NCBI GenBank assembly: GCA_018819205.1
Contig: JAHJQE010000094.1
Coordinates: 1-33,150, forward strand
Reading direction: 5' to 3'
From: Gammaproteobacteria bacterium
GTDB taxonomy: Bacteria; Pseudomonadota; Gammaproteobacteria; Burkholderiales; Gallionellaceae
DNA length: 33,150 nt
In this document: positions 17,441 through 26,240 of the stretch, piece by piece
Numbering within the stretch: position 1 is the stretch's first letter
How the letters are laid out: each line of letters begins with the position of its first letter
Notes under the pieces: generated by a model
The model's input: only the letters and a program-made list of their open reading frames with translations
Databases searched by the model: none
What the model was told of the DNA's origin: nothing
Made by a program: the position numbers and the translations under genes

Positions 17441-18169
17441 TCAGCTCTCCCATGGAAACCTGGGCAGTCCCATCAGTGCCTGCACCAGTCCCTGATTCCA
17501 GGCTTCCGACAACTCCTTTGCAAATGGGTCGTTCTCGGTGAGCGTCATGCGCTGGCCGAAATCGAGTGCGCCCTTCCTGAGGATGAGCAGATCGATGGGC
17601 GGGCCGACGGTGAGGTTGCTGCGCGTGGTGGAGTTCATCGACACCAGCGCGCAGCGGGCGGCACGCTCGATCGGTGTATCGCGTTTGATGATGCGATCCA
17701 GGATGGGCTTGCCGTATTTCACCTCGCCGATCTGCAGGAAGGGATGGTCGTCCGATTCGTGGATGTAGTTGCCTTGCGGGTAGATGAGCAGGGTCTCGGG
17801 TTTGCCGTTGCCGACCTGTCCGCCGAAGATGAAGGTGGCTTCGAAATTGGTGTTCGCGGTATCGCGTTCAGTATGCTGTTTCTGCACCGAGGCGCTGATG
17901 CTGGCGATGTAGTCTGAGGCAGCGAGCATGTTGGGCACGCTGCGCAGATTGACCGTCGCCGCTTCCTCGATGTCGCTCCATAACCGTTTGACCACCGCCT
18001 GAGTGGTGGCCAGATTGCCCGCAGACAACAACACGAAAGATCGCTCGCCCGGCCACACGAAGGAATGCATCTTGGTGTAGGTGGAGATGTTGTCGAATCC
18101 GGCGTTGGTGCGCGAATCGGAACAGAACACCACGCCTTCGTCGGTGTTGATGGCCAGGCAATATGTCAT
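17441..18169 (-). CDS. Anbu proteasome-like peptidase
   Basis: 242-aa member of the Ntn-hydrolase proteasome/HslV superfamily, the ancestral-beta-subunit type called Anbu or betaproteobacterial proteasome homologue. After Met removal the N-terminal nucleophile would be Thr2 (MTYCLAINTDEG); SDSRTNAGFDNISTYTKMH is the family-typical stretch with the catalytic Asp/Arg region. Anbu is usually encoded with an ATP-grasp protein, an alpha-E protein and a transglutaminase. Here the first two lie directly upstream on the same strand, 80 bases away; no transglutaminase gene is in this operon. The substrate is not established. Confidence 0.9.
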   Translation of the reverse strand: MTYCLAINTDEGVVFCSDSRTNAGFDNISTYTKMHSFVWPGERSFVLLSAGNLATTQAVVKRLWSDIEEAATVNLRSVPNMLAASDYIASISASVQKQHTERDTANTNFEATFIFGGQVGNGKPETLLIYPQGNYIHESDDHPFLQIGEVKYGKPILDRIIKRDTPIERAARCALVSMNSTTRSNLTVGPPIDLLILRKGALDFGQRMTLTENDPFAKELSEAWNQGLVQALMGLPRFPWES

Positions 18170-18250
18170 AGGGATACGATCATTTCAGGTTGTGTAAGTC
18201 GCCTTACCGCGGCGACGCGTCGTTCGGGCGCGCAACACTAACACGCGCGC

Positions 18251-19243
18251 TCATTGCTGGGCAAACCCCGCCTCTTCCTGTGTCTGGATGGTCTGCGGGA
18301 CTGCGCCCTGCCAGGCATGGAAGTAGTTCTGCGTGAGCGCATCGTGGATCTCGCCCAGTTGCATCTGCAGCAGGTCGAGATACTCGTGCAATGCCACCGC
18401 ATCCAGATCGTCCGAGTCGTGCTGGGCGATCTTGAGACGCAGCAGCGCGGTGAGTTGCTGCAACTGCTGCGATTTCGGCATCAATCGAAAACCGGCTTCC
18501 ATCTCGCTCAGACAATGCGACACGCTGCGCGGGAAGCGCATGTCCTGCAGCAGGAAGCGGATCGCATCGTTGCTGCGCACGTGCATGGAGACCAGGCGGC
18601 GATAGGTCTGGTAGGCGGACAGTGAATCGAGCGTGCTCATCCAGATGCGTTCCACCAGCGCTTCGCGCACCACACTATCGTTCGGGAAGCTGATTGCGGA
18701 ATGCAGGTCCAGAATGCGCGTGGTCATGTCGGCACGCTCGATGTTGCGGCCCAGTTTGATCAACTGGTAGACATCGTCGTGCGGCATAGTGCCGGAGAAC
18801 AGACCAACGATGGCGTGCCGCTGCTGGATGACCTCGTTCAACACCATATAGCGCTCGCGCCGATTGCTGCAGGCGGCCTGCGCGTGCTGGCGCACATAGA
18901 GATACAGGCTGTTGATGCGCTCCCACATCGCGGCAGGCAGCACTTCGCGCAGGGTGCGCGTGTTCTCGCGGGCATATCTCACGCAGGCGAAGATGGAACT
19001 GGGGTTGCGCTCATCCTCGATCAGGAAGCGCATGATGGATTCCTCGTTGGCCTCGGGATAGATCCGGGCGAACAGATCGTCCAGACCGGCGATCTCGGCC
19101 AGGTTCTTCCAGCCGAAAGTCGCGCCGTGCGGCAGATCGAGCAACACATAGGTGGTGCTGTTGATCAGCCGTGCGGTGTTCTCGGCGCGCTCCAGATTGC
19201 GCGCCATCCAGTAAAGGTTCTCTGCGACGCGGGCGAGCATCAT
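18251..19243 (-). CDS. Alpha-E domain protein of the Anbu operon
   Basis: 330-aa all-helical alpha-E (DUF403) protein. It begins MMLARVAENLYWMARNLERA, the family's typical start, and has a recurring EN/ER-rich helical pattern such as LIKLGRNIERADMTTRILDL. The ATG at 19243 overlaps the ATP-grasp stop (ATGA at 19240-19243); the frame is open further upstream, but that part is antisense to conserved ATP-grasp sequence. The protein always travels with the ATP-grasp partner and is thought to take part in peptide synthesis or tagging together with Anbu; its biochemical role is unproven. Confidence 0.9.
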   Translation of the reverse strand: MMLARVAENLYWMARNLERAENTARLINSTTYVLLDLPHGATFGWKNLAEIAGLDDLFARIYPEANEESIMRFLIEDERNPSSIFACVRYARENTRTLREVLPAAMWERINSLYLYVRQHAQAACSNRRERYMVLNEVIQQRHAIVGLFSGTMPHDDVYQLIKLGRNIERADMTTRILDLHSAISFPNDSVVREALVERIWMSTLDSLSAYQTYRRLVSMHVRSNDAIRFLLQDMRFPRSVSHCLSEMEAGFRLMPKSQQLQQLTALLRLKIAQHDSDDLDAVALHEYLDLLQMQLGEIHDALTQNYFHAWQGAVPQTIQTQEEAGFAQQ

Positions 19244-20688
19244 GCTGCGTCCTCCACGACCCAGGTGTCCTTGCTGCCGCCGCCCTGCGAGGAATTGACC
19301 ACCAGCGAACCCTTGCGCATGGCGACGCGCGTGAGGCCGCCGGTGGTGGCATAGAGTTTGTCGGACTGCAGCACGAAAGGCCGCAAGTCGAGGTGACGCG
19401 GCGCGAGTTTGCCGTCCACCAGCGTGGGCGCAGTGGAGATCTCCAGTGTGGGTTGCGCCATGTAGTTGCGCGGGTCCTTGCGGATCAGTTCGGCGAACTG
19501 CTCGCGCTCTTCCGGCGTGGCACGCGGGCCGATCAGCATGCCGTAGCCGCCGGATTCGTTGGCAGGCTTCACCACCAGCTTGTCCAGATTCGCCAGCACA
19601 TGCTCGCGTTGGTCTGCGTACATACACAAATAGCTGGGCACGTTGGCGAGGATGGGTTCTTCGTTCAGGTAGTAGCGGATGATCTGCGGCACGAAGGTGT
19701 ACACCACCTTGTCGTCCGCCACGCCCGCACCGGGCGCGTTGGCGATGCCGACATTGCCTTTGCGCCAGGCGCGCATCAATCCCGGTGTGCCCAACACCGA
19801 ATCGGGATTGAACACTTCGGGGTCGAGAAAGGCATCGTCGATGCGGCGGTAGATCACATCCACGCGTTGCAGGCCGGTGATGGTCTTCATGTAGACGATG
19901 TCGTCCGCGCCCACCACCATGTCGCTGCCCTCCACCAGATACGCGCCCATCTGCTGTGCGAGATAACTGTGCTCGAAATAGGCGGAGTTGTAGATGCCCG
20001 GCGTGAGCACGGCGATCACCGGATGTTCATCCTCGCGCGGCGAGAGTGAGGCCAGCATCTGATAGAGCTGCGTCGGGTAGTCGTCCACCGGCAGGATGTT
20101 GGTGGTACGGAACACCTCGGGGAAGATGCGCTTCATGATCTGGCGATTCTCCAGCATGTAGGAGACGCCGGACGGCACGCGCAGATTGTCCTCCAGCACA
20201 TACACCGTGCCGTCCTTGTCGCGCACCAAGTCGGTGCCACAGATGTGTGCCCACACGCCGAAGCGGGGCGTGATGCCGACACACTGCGGACGGAAGTTGG
20301 CCGATTCTTCCAGCACTTCGGCGGGGAACACGCCGTCCTTGATGATGCGCTGCTCGTTGTACAGATCGTTGATGAACAGATTCAGCGCGCGCAGACGCTG
20401 CTTGAGTCCGGCCTGGATGGATTCCCATTCCTTGCGTCCCATCACTCGCGGGATCGGGTCGAAGGGCCACACGCGGTCGATGTTGCCCGCCTCGCTGTAC
20501 ACCGTGAAGGTGATGCCCATGGCCATGATGGTGGCGTCCACTGCCTGCTGACGCTTGGCCAGTTCGCCATCGTTCAGCGAATTCAGATAATCGAACAATG
20601 GTTGCGCTGCCGGGCGCAGCTTCAACTCGCGATCCAGCAGTTCATCATAGGCGGTATGTGTTGCGTATTCGTCTCTGGCGAGTTCCAT
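19240..20688 (-). CDS. Circularly permuted ATP-grasp protein of the Anbu operon
   Basis: 482-aa protein of the circularly permuted ATP-grasp (DUF404/DUF407) family, expected to form an amide bond using ATP. Visible family stretches include FDPIPRVMGRKEWESI, YVLEDNLRVPSGVSYMLEN, GLMRAWRKGNVGIANAPGAG and the glycine-rich KPANESGGYGMLIGPRA. The C-terminus ends SLVVNSSQGGGSKDTWVVED. Together with the alpha-E protein and Anbu it makes a conserved three-gene operon. It is divergent from the TraB-family gene. The product of the reaction is unknown. Confidence 0.92.
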   Translation of the reverse strand: MELARDEYATHTAYDELLDRELKLRPAAQPLFDYLNSLNDGELAKRQQAVDATIMAMGITFTVYSEAGNIDRVWPFDPIPRVMGRKEWESIQAGLKQRLRALNLFINDLYNEQRIIKDGVFPAEVLEESANFRPQCVGITPRFGVWAHICGTDLVRDKDGTVYVLEDNLRVPSGVSYMLENRQIMKRIFPEVFRTTNILPVDDYPTQLYQMLASLSPREDEHPVIAVLTPGIYNSAYFEHSYLAQQMGAYLVEGSDMVVGADDIVYMKTITGLQRVDVIYRRIDDAFLDPEVFNPDSVLGTPGLMRAWRKGNVGIANAPGAGVADDKVVYTFVPQIIRYYLNEEPILANVPSYLCMYADQREHVLANLDKLVVKPANESGGYGMLIGPRATPEEREQFAELIRKDPRNYMAQPTLEISTAPTLVDGKLAPRHLDLRPFVLQSDKLYATTGGLTRVAMRKGSLVVNSSQGGGSKDTWVVEDAA

Positions 20689-20851
20689 ATCTGCGCACTG
20701 TCGGTTTCCTTACAATGCATCAAGCGAATAGCGTGCCAGCGCGAATCTGCCGCCGCCCCTGCTTTCCGTGAAGAATCGTTGACCCGGCAGACCGTACCCG
20801 TTACGGTGCGCTCTCGACCCATGCTTCTGCATGGTCTCTCAAGGAGGCTTC

Positions 20852-21817
20852 ATGCCCGATCTGCTCCGTAACCTATTACTCGCATTGCTGTTGTCAGCCG
20901 CTCCGTTCGTATCCGCGTCTGAGCAAACTGTCTGCCCGCCTCCGCCGGTATCGCCCACGCCGAATGAGATCCAGAACGCCATGAGTCACGCAAAGGATCG
21001 CGGCTTCCTGTGGCGCATCAGCAAGGACGGTCGCGATTCTTATCTGTATGGCACGATCCACGTCGCCAGGTTCGAGTGGATGTTCCCCGGGCCGCGCGTC
21101 AAACAGGCCATGATGGGCAGCGAAGTGCTGGCATTGGAACTGGACATGATGGATCCGGATATACGCCAGCGGATGGCGCAAAGCATGTCGACGATCGCCC
21201 GCGCCTTCAGCCATGCACTGCCACCCGCCCTGACAGCGCGCTTGCGCAAGCAGGCCGATGCCAGTTGCCTGCCGTATGACAGCATCGCCGCCTATCCCGG
21301 CGAACTGCAACTGATCAGCATCACCCTCATGAAAGCCAGAATGGACGGGCTGGAATCAGCCTATGCCATCGATGCCGTGCTGGCCGGCCTGGGTCATGCC
21401 GCAAAGAAACAGGTGATATCTCTGGAGACACCGGAATCCCAACTCGCCACGTTGCAGCAGGACGACGCGCACGCTTCGATGCGCTATCTGGAGACATCTC
21501 TTGAAGAGATGGAATCCGGCAAAGACAGAGAACAGCTAAGGCACATCGCCAGGATATGGGCTGAATCGGATGACGCCGACCTTGCCCGCTATCCGGAGTG
21601 GTGCGAATGCATGGATACCCCGGAGCAGCGCAAGTTCATGCACAAGCTGCTGGAAGAGCGCAATCCAGTGCTTGCCGAAAGGATCGACGCCCAACACCTC
21701 AGTGGCAAACGAGTGTTCGCTGCAGTCGGCAGCCTGCACATGTTCGGCGACGGCGGACTACCCACGCTGATGTCACAGCGCGGGTATCGCGTCGAGCAGA
21801 TCAGATTCCCGCCCTGA
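20852..21817 (+). CDS. TraB/GumN-family protein
   Basis: 321-aa exported protein of the TraB (GumN, PrgY, Tiki) superfamily, some eukaryotic members of which are metalloproteases. A signal peptide (about residues 1-22, LLLALLLSAAPFVSA) leads the chain. Both GxxH motifs are present: YGTIHVA near the N-terminus and VGSLHMFGDGG near the C-terminus, with acidic residues in LALELDMMD between. The ATG at 20852 has AAGGAGG six bases upstream. It converges on the bacteriohemerythrin gene with only about 20 bases between stops. Its substrate is unknown. Confidence 0.85.
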   Translation: MPDLLRNLLLALLLSAAPFVSASEQTVCPPPPVSPTPNEIQNAMSHAKDRGFLWRISKDGRDSYLYGTIHVARFEWMFPGPRVKQAMMGSEVLALELDMMDPDIRQRMAQSMSTIARAFSHALPPALTARLRKQADASCLPYDSIAAYPGELQLISITLMKARMDGLESAYAIDAVLAGLGHAAKKQVISLETPESQLATLQQDDAHASMRYLETSLEEMESGKDREQLRHIARIWAESDDADLARYPEWCECMDTPEQRKFMHKLLEERNPVLAERIDAQHLSGKRVFAAVGSLHMFGDGGLPTLMSQRGYRVEQIRFPP

Positions 21818-21838
21818 ACAGACAGGCAGCCTCGTCAC

Positions 21839-22342
21839 TCAAGCGGCCTTCCACAACTCCCACCATTTCTTGGAATCCGACATCTTTGAGAACTCGGCGT
21901 TGGCGGCTTGCTCCCACGCCGTTGTTGAAAATCCGGCTTGGCGCAGATCGTCGCTGTACAAAATGTCCACACCCTGGATATGTTCCTTCAGCCAGCGCTT
22001 GAGGAAGCTCAGCATCTCGAAATAGATCGGCTTCTCTTCCATCAGATGCTTCTTGCACAATTGATCAAGTTGCTCGAGAAGTTTTCGGTGCTCTTCCTTG
22101 TGCGCATCGAAATCCTTGTACTTGGCCTGCTTCAGCAAACGCTCTTCCAGAGCGAAGTGCGTCTGGGTATAACTCATCAATGCATCGAGGATACCGGCAA
22201 TGACCTTGTCCCCCTCACGCAGGGAAACGGCGACAAACAAACGGTTGAGGATGTTGACCAGTTCCTTGTGCTGATCATCGATGGTCTTGATATGGACGCT
22301 GTATTCATCTGTCCATTTGAAAAATACTTCCTGATTTGACAT
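21839..22342 (-). CDS. Bacteriohemerythrin
   Basis: 167-aa O2-binding di-iron protein. The full ligand set is visible: His25 (DDQHKEL), His62 and Glu66 (THFALEE), His81 and His85 (DAHKEEHR), His121 and Asp126 (EHIQGVD). The C-terminal tail ends SKKWWELWKAA, an amphipathic Trp-rich extension beyond the core. AAGGAG precedes the ATG at 22342; an ATG 18 codons upstream is rejected. A sigma-54-like promoter at 22393-22407 suggests nif co-regulation and a role in O2 supply or protection of nitrogenase (inference). Confidence 0.9.
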   Translation of the reverse strand: MSNQEVFFKWTDEYSVHIKTIDDQHKELVNILNRLFVAVSLREGDKVIAGILDALMSYTQTHFALEERLLKQAKYKDFDAHKEEHRKLLEQLDQLCKKHLMEEKPIYFEMLSFLKRWLKEHIQGVDILYSDDLRQAGFSTTAWEQAANAEFSKMSDSKKWWELWKAA

Positions 22343-22392
22343 GTGTTCTCCTTGCTTGCTTGATTGATCCGTATGCGGATGTCTCATCCTCA

Positions 22393-22407
22393 GCAAGCAT
22401 CATGCCA
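22393..22407 (-). promoter_or_regulatory. Sigma-54-like promoter of bacteriohemerythrin
   Basis: On the minus strand, TGGCATGATGCTTGC matches TGGCAC-N5-TTGC at all but one position, with correct GG/GC spacing. The start would be near 22381, 39 bases before the gene. I found no exact TGT-N10-ACA in the following 150 bases upstream, so activation by NifA is uncertain. Confidence 0.65.
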
Positions 22408-22524
22408 ATCACTGAATAATCACATTCTCTGCACACAGGTACATCGTTTTCTATCGCTGCGCATGCCCGCCATGCACCAAATCCGGCATGCACTGCATGC
22501 TGATGGTGCAGCACAAATGTAGTT

Positions 22525-23518
<994 letters not shown>

Positions 23519-23566
23519 GAATCGCTCGCTACGTTTTCTCAAGGTGAATACCTCTCTAGATAGAAA

Positions 23567-24124
23567 TTAGACCGGGCCGCGACCTGCGCGAGTGAGCTCA
23601 ACGGTGCGTGTCAGCGCTTCGTCGAATGACACCTTGTCGCCCTTGGGCTTGTAGTCGCCCAGTGCCTTGTACACGGTCACGATCTTGGTGGTCGGCGATT
23701 GGCCCTTGAAGTCGCCCTTGTCCAGTGCGGCCATGTCGATCAGCTCGTTCCAGATCAAACCTTCCTGCATGGAGATGGCGATGAAGGTATAACCGTCCTT
23801 CTCGATCACCAGCGGCTTGGCGATGTTCACCACGAACAGGATGATCTTCACATCGGCAGCGAAATCCGCCTTGTAGTAGTCGAGGATGTTCGGCAACAGC
23901 GCAAGGTCGTCCAGACTGCCGACGTACATCTTGATCTTGTCGTCTTCGGCCAGCACCACGGTGTTCTTGATGGTGGACACGGGCGGCTTGCGGTGGCCGA
24001 GTGCATCACCCACTTCGCCCAGTTCCAGCACGAGGTCGCCGCGGTAACCGGCGTACTTGCCGTCTGTTTCCTTGAAGTTCATGTTGAACAGCAGGCCTTT
24101 GGTTTCGTAGGTATCGAATAGCAT
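23567..24124 (-). CDS. Uncharacterised rnf/nif-linked 185-aa protein
   Basis: I do not recognise the family. The protein is soluble and mixed alpha/beta; it begins MLFDTYETKGLLFNMNFKE and includes ADVKIILFVVNIAKPLVIEKD and a helical C-terminus ending LTRAGRGPV. It has no cysteine cluster or signal peptide. The ATG at 24124 follows AGGAAA; an ATG 14 codons earlier overlaps that site. It lies between rnfH and nifF in the operon, 38 bases after rnfH, so it probably serves the same electron-supply pathway (inference). Confidence 0.75.
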   Translation of the reverse strand: MLFDTYETKGLLFNMNFKETDGKYAGYRGDLVLELGEVGDALGHRKPPVSTIKNTVVLAEDDKIKMYVGSLDDLALLPNILDYYKADFAADVKIILFVVNIAKPLVIEKDGYTFIAISMQEGLIWNELIDMAALDKGDFKGQSPTTKIVTVYKALGDYKPKGDKVSFDEALTRTVELTRAGRGPV

Positions 24125-24162
24125 GGTTATGTTTCCTGATGGTTGGTTAAAGAAAAAAGTTG

Positions 24163-24444
24163 TCACTCGTCATCGTCTTCACCTGCGAACACGCGTCTGG
24201 GCACAGTCGCTGGATTGGCGGTGATGGGACGATAGATCTCGATACGGTCGCCCGGCTTGAGTTTGTCATCCAGCTCGGCCATCTTTCCGTAGATGCCGAC
24301 CTTGTATTCGGACAGGGCGATGTACGGGAATTTGCTGAGGATGCCGGACTGCTCGATGGCGAGTTGCACGGTGGCGTCCTCCGGCACTTCGATGCGCAGC
24401 CAGAGTTGATTGACGGTTTCGGAATAAGCGATACCGACTTGCAT
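24163..24444 (-). CDS. rnfH: RnfH, ubiquitin-like small protein
   Basis: 93-aa protein with the ubiquitin-like beta-grasp pattern of RnfH: MQVGIAYSETVNQLWLRIEV, VQLAIEQSGILSKFP, VGIYGKMAELDDKLKPGDRI, EIYRPITANP. RnfH is encoded with rnf operons of diazotrophs; its role is unresolved. GGAGGTG lies just before the ATG at 24444; an in-frame ATG at 24504 starts within the 80-bp repeat and is less likely. Confidence 0.92.
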   Translation of the reverse strand: MQVGIAYSETVNQLWLRIEVPEDATVQLAIEQSGILSKFPYIALSEYKVGIYGKMAELDDKLKPGDRIEIYRPITANPATVPRRVFAGEDDDE

Positions 24445-24481
24445 TAGTACACCTCCACCAATCGCTTGCACGGTGTGAACT

Positions 24482-24559
24482 GCAGCATTGCGCGGTGCAC
24501 GCAATCTTGCCCATCCACCCGATATGACTTGGCTATTGCGCGCGGTGCACTTTGCATTC
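24482..24559. repeat. 80-bp rnf-operon repeat, copy 2
   Basis: Second copy of the repeat found at 23440-23518, here in the rnfE-rnfH junction. It contains GCGCGGTGCACGCAA and GCGCGCGGTGCACTTTGCA as two related units; a third shorter unit (TTGCACGGTG) lies just before it at 24467. Confidence 0.7.
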
Positions 24560-24602
24560 CATACCGCTTGAGCCCATTACTGAAGGTGTTCATTGCCATC
24601 TC

Positions 24603-25280
24603 CTAGTTCGCCACTGCGGCAGCCGCAGCGGCTTCGGAACGCTCGGCGCGGCGGCGGTCGAACACGCGCTTCGCAGCCAACAGGAAACCCAAGGCCATGA
24701 ATCCGCCCGGCGGCAGGATCATCAGCAGAAAACCTTTGTAGTCGGGCACGATGGTGGTTTCGAGGAAGGCGAACGCCGGGCCCAGCAACAGATGCGCGTT
24801 GGCGAACAAGGTACCGCTGCCCAATATCTCGCGCACACCGCCCAGCGCCACCAACGCCAGTGTGAAACCCATGCCCATCATCAAGCCGTCCAGCGCCGCA
24901 TCCGGCACGCTGTTCTTGGAGGCGAACGATTCGGCGCGGCCGAGGATGGCGCAGTTCACCACGATCAGCGCGATGAACAGACCGAGCACCTTGTACAACT
25001 CGTGCGCCCAGGCGTTCAGGCTCATGTCCACCAGAGTCACCAGTGTGGCGATCAGCACGATGTAGACCGGGATGCGCACTTCGGGACTGATCAGGTGGCG
25101 CACACTGGACACGATGATGTTGGACAACAGCAGCACGGCGGTACTAGCCAGCCCCATGCCCAACCCGTTGGTGGCTGTGCTGGTCACTGCCAGCAGCGGG
25201 CACAGCGCCAGCATCTGAGCGAACACGACGTTGTTGTCCCACAGACCCTCACGCGTGATGCGAGCGTATTTCTCGTTCAT
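24603..25280 (-). CDS. rnfE: Rnf complex membrane subunit RnfE
   Basis: 225-aa inner-membrane subunit of the Rnf ferredoxin/flavodoxin:NAD oxidoreductase. About six transmembrane helices are visible. The two cysteines that in this family share a [2Fe-2S] cluster with RnfA are present in LALCPLLAV (Cys27) and VVNCAILG. The C-terminus is an Ala/Arg/Glu-rich tail. GGAGGG precedes the ATG at 25280. It follows rnfG across a palindromic repeat. In diazotrophs Rnf1 spends ion-motive force to push electrons to low-potential carriers for nitrogenase. Confidence 0.96.
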   Translation of the reverse strand: MNEKYARITREGLWDNNVVFAQMLALCPLLAVTSTATNGLGMGLASTAVLLLSNIIVSSVRHLISPEVRIPVYIVLIATLVTLVDMSLNAWAHELYKVLGLFIALIVVNCAILGRAESFASKNSVPDAALDGLMMGMGFTLALVALGGVREILGSGTLFANAHLLLGPAFAFLETTIVPDYKGFLLMILPPGGFMALGFLLAAKRVFDRRRAERSEAAAAAAVAN

Positions 25281-25297
25281 CTCAAACCCTCCGCTCC

Positions 25298-25422
25298 GTC
25301 ATTCCGGCGCAGGCCGGAATCCAGCAAAACAAAACAGCCCGCGCAGCGGACAAAACCGGTGGATCGACTCGCTGCGCGAGCAATTATTTGATGGACTGGA
25401 TTCCGGCCTGCGCCGGAATGAC
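25298..25422. repeat. Palindromic element (copy C) in the rnfG-rnfE junction
   Basis: Perfect 27-base inverted arms at 25298-25324 and 25396-25422, identical to copies B and D. The 71-base centre includes CCCGCGCAGCGGACAAAA, which appears in opposite orientation in copy D. Confidence 0.95.
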
Positions 25423-25434
25423 GGCTTATCCGAC

Positions 25435-26052
25435 TCATGGCTTTGCCTCCTCATCCAGCAATTGAGCCTTATGCGTTTCGAAGAACTGCAAGCCGCCCTT
25501 CACCGCCTTCACCACCGCGCGCGGCGTGATGGTGGCGCCGGCGAATTGGTCAAATACGCCGCCGTCCTTCTTCACCGCCCACTTGTCGATGGGCGGTTCG
25601 CCCAGCCACTTGCCAGCAAAGCTGTGTATCCAGTCGGCCTTGGCCGGCTCGATCTTGTCGCCCAGGCCCGGCGTCTCAGCGTGTTTGATGACACGCACAC
25701 CCAGTATCTTGCCCTCGCGCGACACACCCATCACACACACGATGGCACCGGAGTAGCCGTAGCCGGTGACGCGATACACCACCGCTTCCACCTGCCCCTT
25801 GTTGCGCGCGCGCCAGGCCAGCACTTCGCCTTCTTCGCTGTTCAGCGTGACGGTGTCTTTCAGCAGGTCGTTGTCGTAGCTGCCCGGCAACACCTGCGTC
25901 AGCGATTGCTTGAGGTCGGCTTCTTCCGCCGCCTTGATGTCCGGCCCGGTGGCCAGCGAAGCGAACGCCAATGCCGCACTGGTGAGCAACGCCACACTGC
26001 CCAGCAGTGATGCTTGATATCCCAGCTTGGTGCGCAATTCTTCGAGTTTCAT
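25435..26052 (-). CDS. rnfG: Rnf complex flavoprotein subunit RnfG
   Basis: 205-aa subunit with one N-terminal membrane helix (about residues 14-35) and an FMN-binding domain. The covalent FMN attachment motif is visible as DQFAGAT, with the flavin-accepting Thr intact; VIKHAETPGLGDKIE is the other conserved stretch. It passes electrons within the Rnf complex. AGAGG precedes the ATG at 26052. A palindromic repeat lies on each side of the gene. Confidence 0.95.
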   Translation of the reverse strand: MKLEELRTKLGYQASLLGSVALLTSAALAFASLATGPDIKAAEEADLKQSLTQVLPGSYDNDLLKDTVTLNSEEGEVLAWRARNKGQVEAVVYRVTGYGYSGAIVCVMGVSREGKILGVRVIKHAETPGLGDKIEPAKADWIHSFAGKWLGEPPIDKWAVKKDGGVFDQFAGATITPRAVVKAVKGGLQFFETHKAQLLDEEAKP

Positions 26053-26076
26053 TTGAAACCTCTTAACAACTTATTA

Positions 26077-26219
26077 GCCACAGAGGACACAGAGATCACA
26101 GAGCAATCCTGTGATACGCATGCACTGCGCACTTCGTAGCCACATGCCTCAAAATTCAAAGAGCCAACAGAAACATCGCAACGCGCATCTATCTCTGTGT
26201 GCTCTGTGTACTCTGTGGC
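26077..26219. repeat. CACAGAG inverted-repeat element in the rnfD-rnfG junction
   Basis: Left arm with three 9-base-spaced CACAGAG units (26077-26103) and a right arm with three CTCTGTG units (26193-26219) form a large palindrome around an 89-base centre. This is a common dispersed repeat type in proteobacteria and differs from the GTCATTCC class. Confidence 0.9.
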
Positions 26220-26240
26220 AAATGTTTTTCGCATTTCGCT

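Noticed and set aside
17306-17917. 203-codon plus-strand frame after the HNH gene
   Set aside because: Mostly antisense to the Anbu gene and without domain features; the Anbu assignment is firm.
18251-19627. Long N-terminal extension of the alpha-E frame beyond 19243
   Set aside because: The extra residues are Arg/Ala-rich and antiparallel to nothing conserved; they overlap the end of the ATP-grasp gene in another frame. The family starts at MMLARVAENLYW with an ATGA overlap.
26077-26219. CACAGAG units considered as a CRISPR or tandem-repeat array
   Set aside because: The units are 7-9 bases, without spacers of uniform size, and form an inverted repeat; this is a dispersed palindrome.
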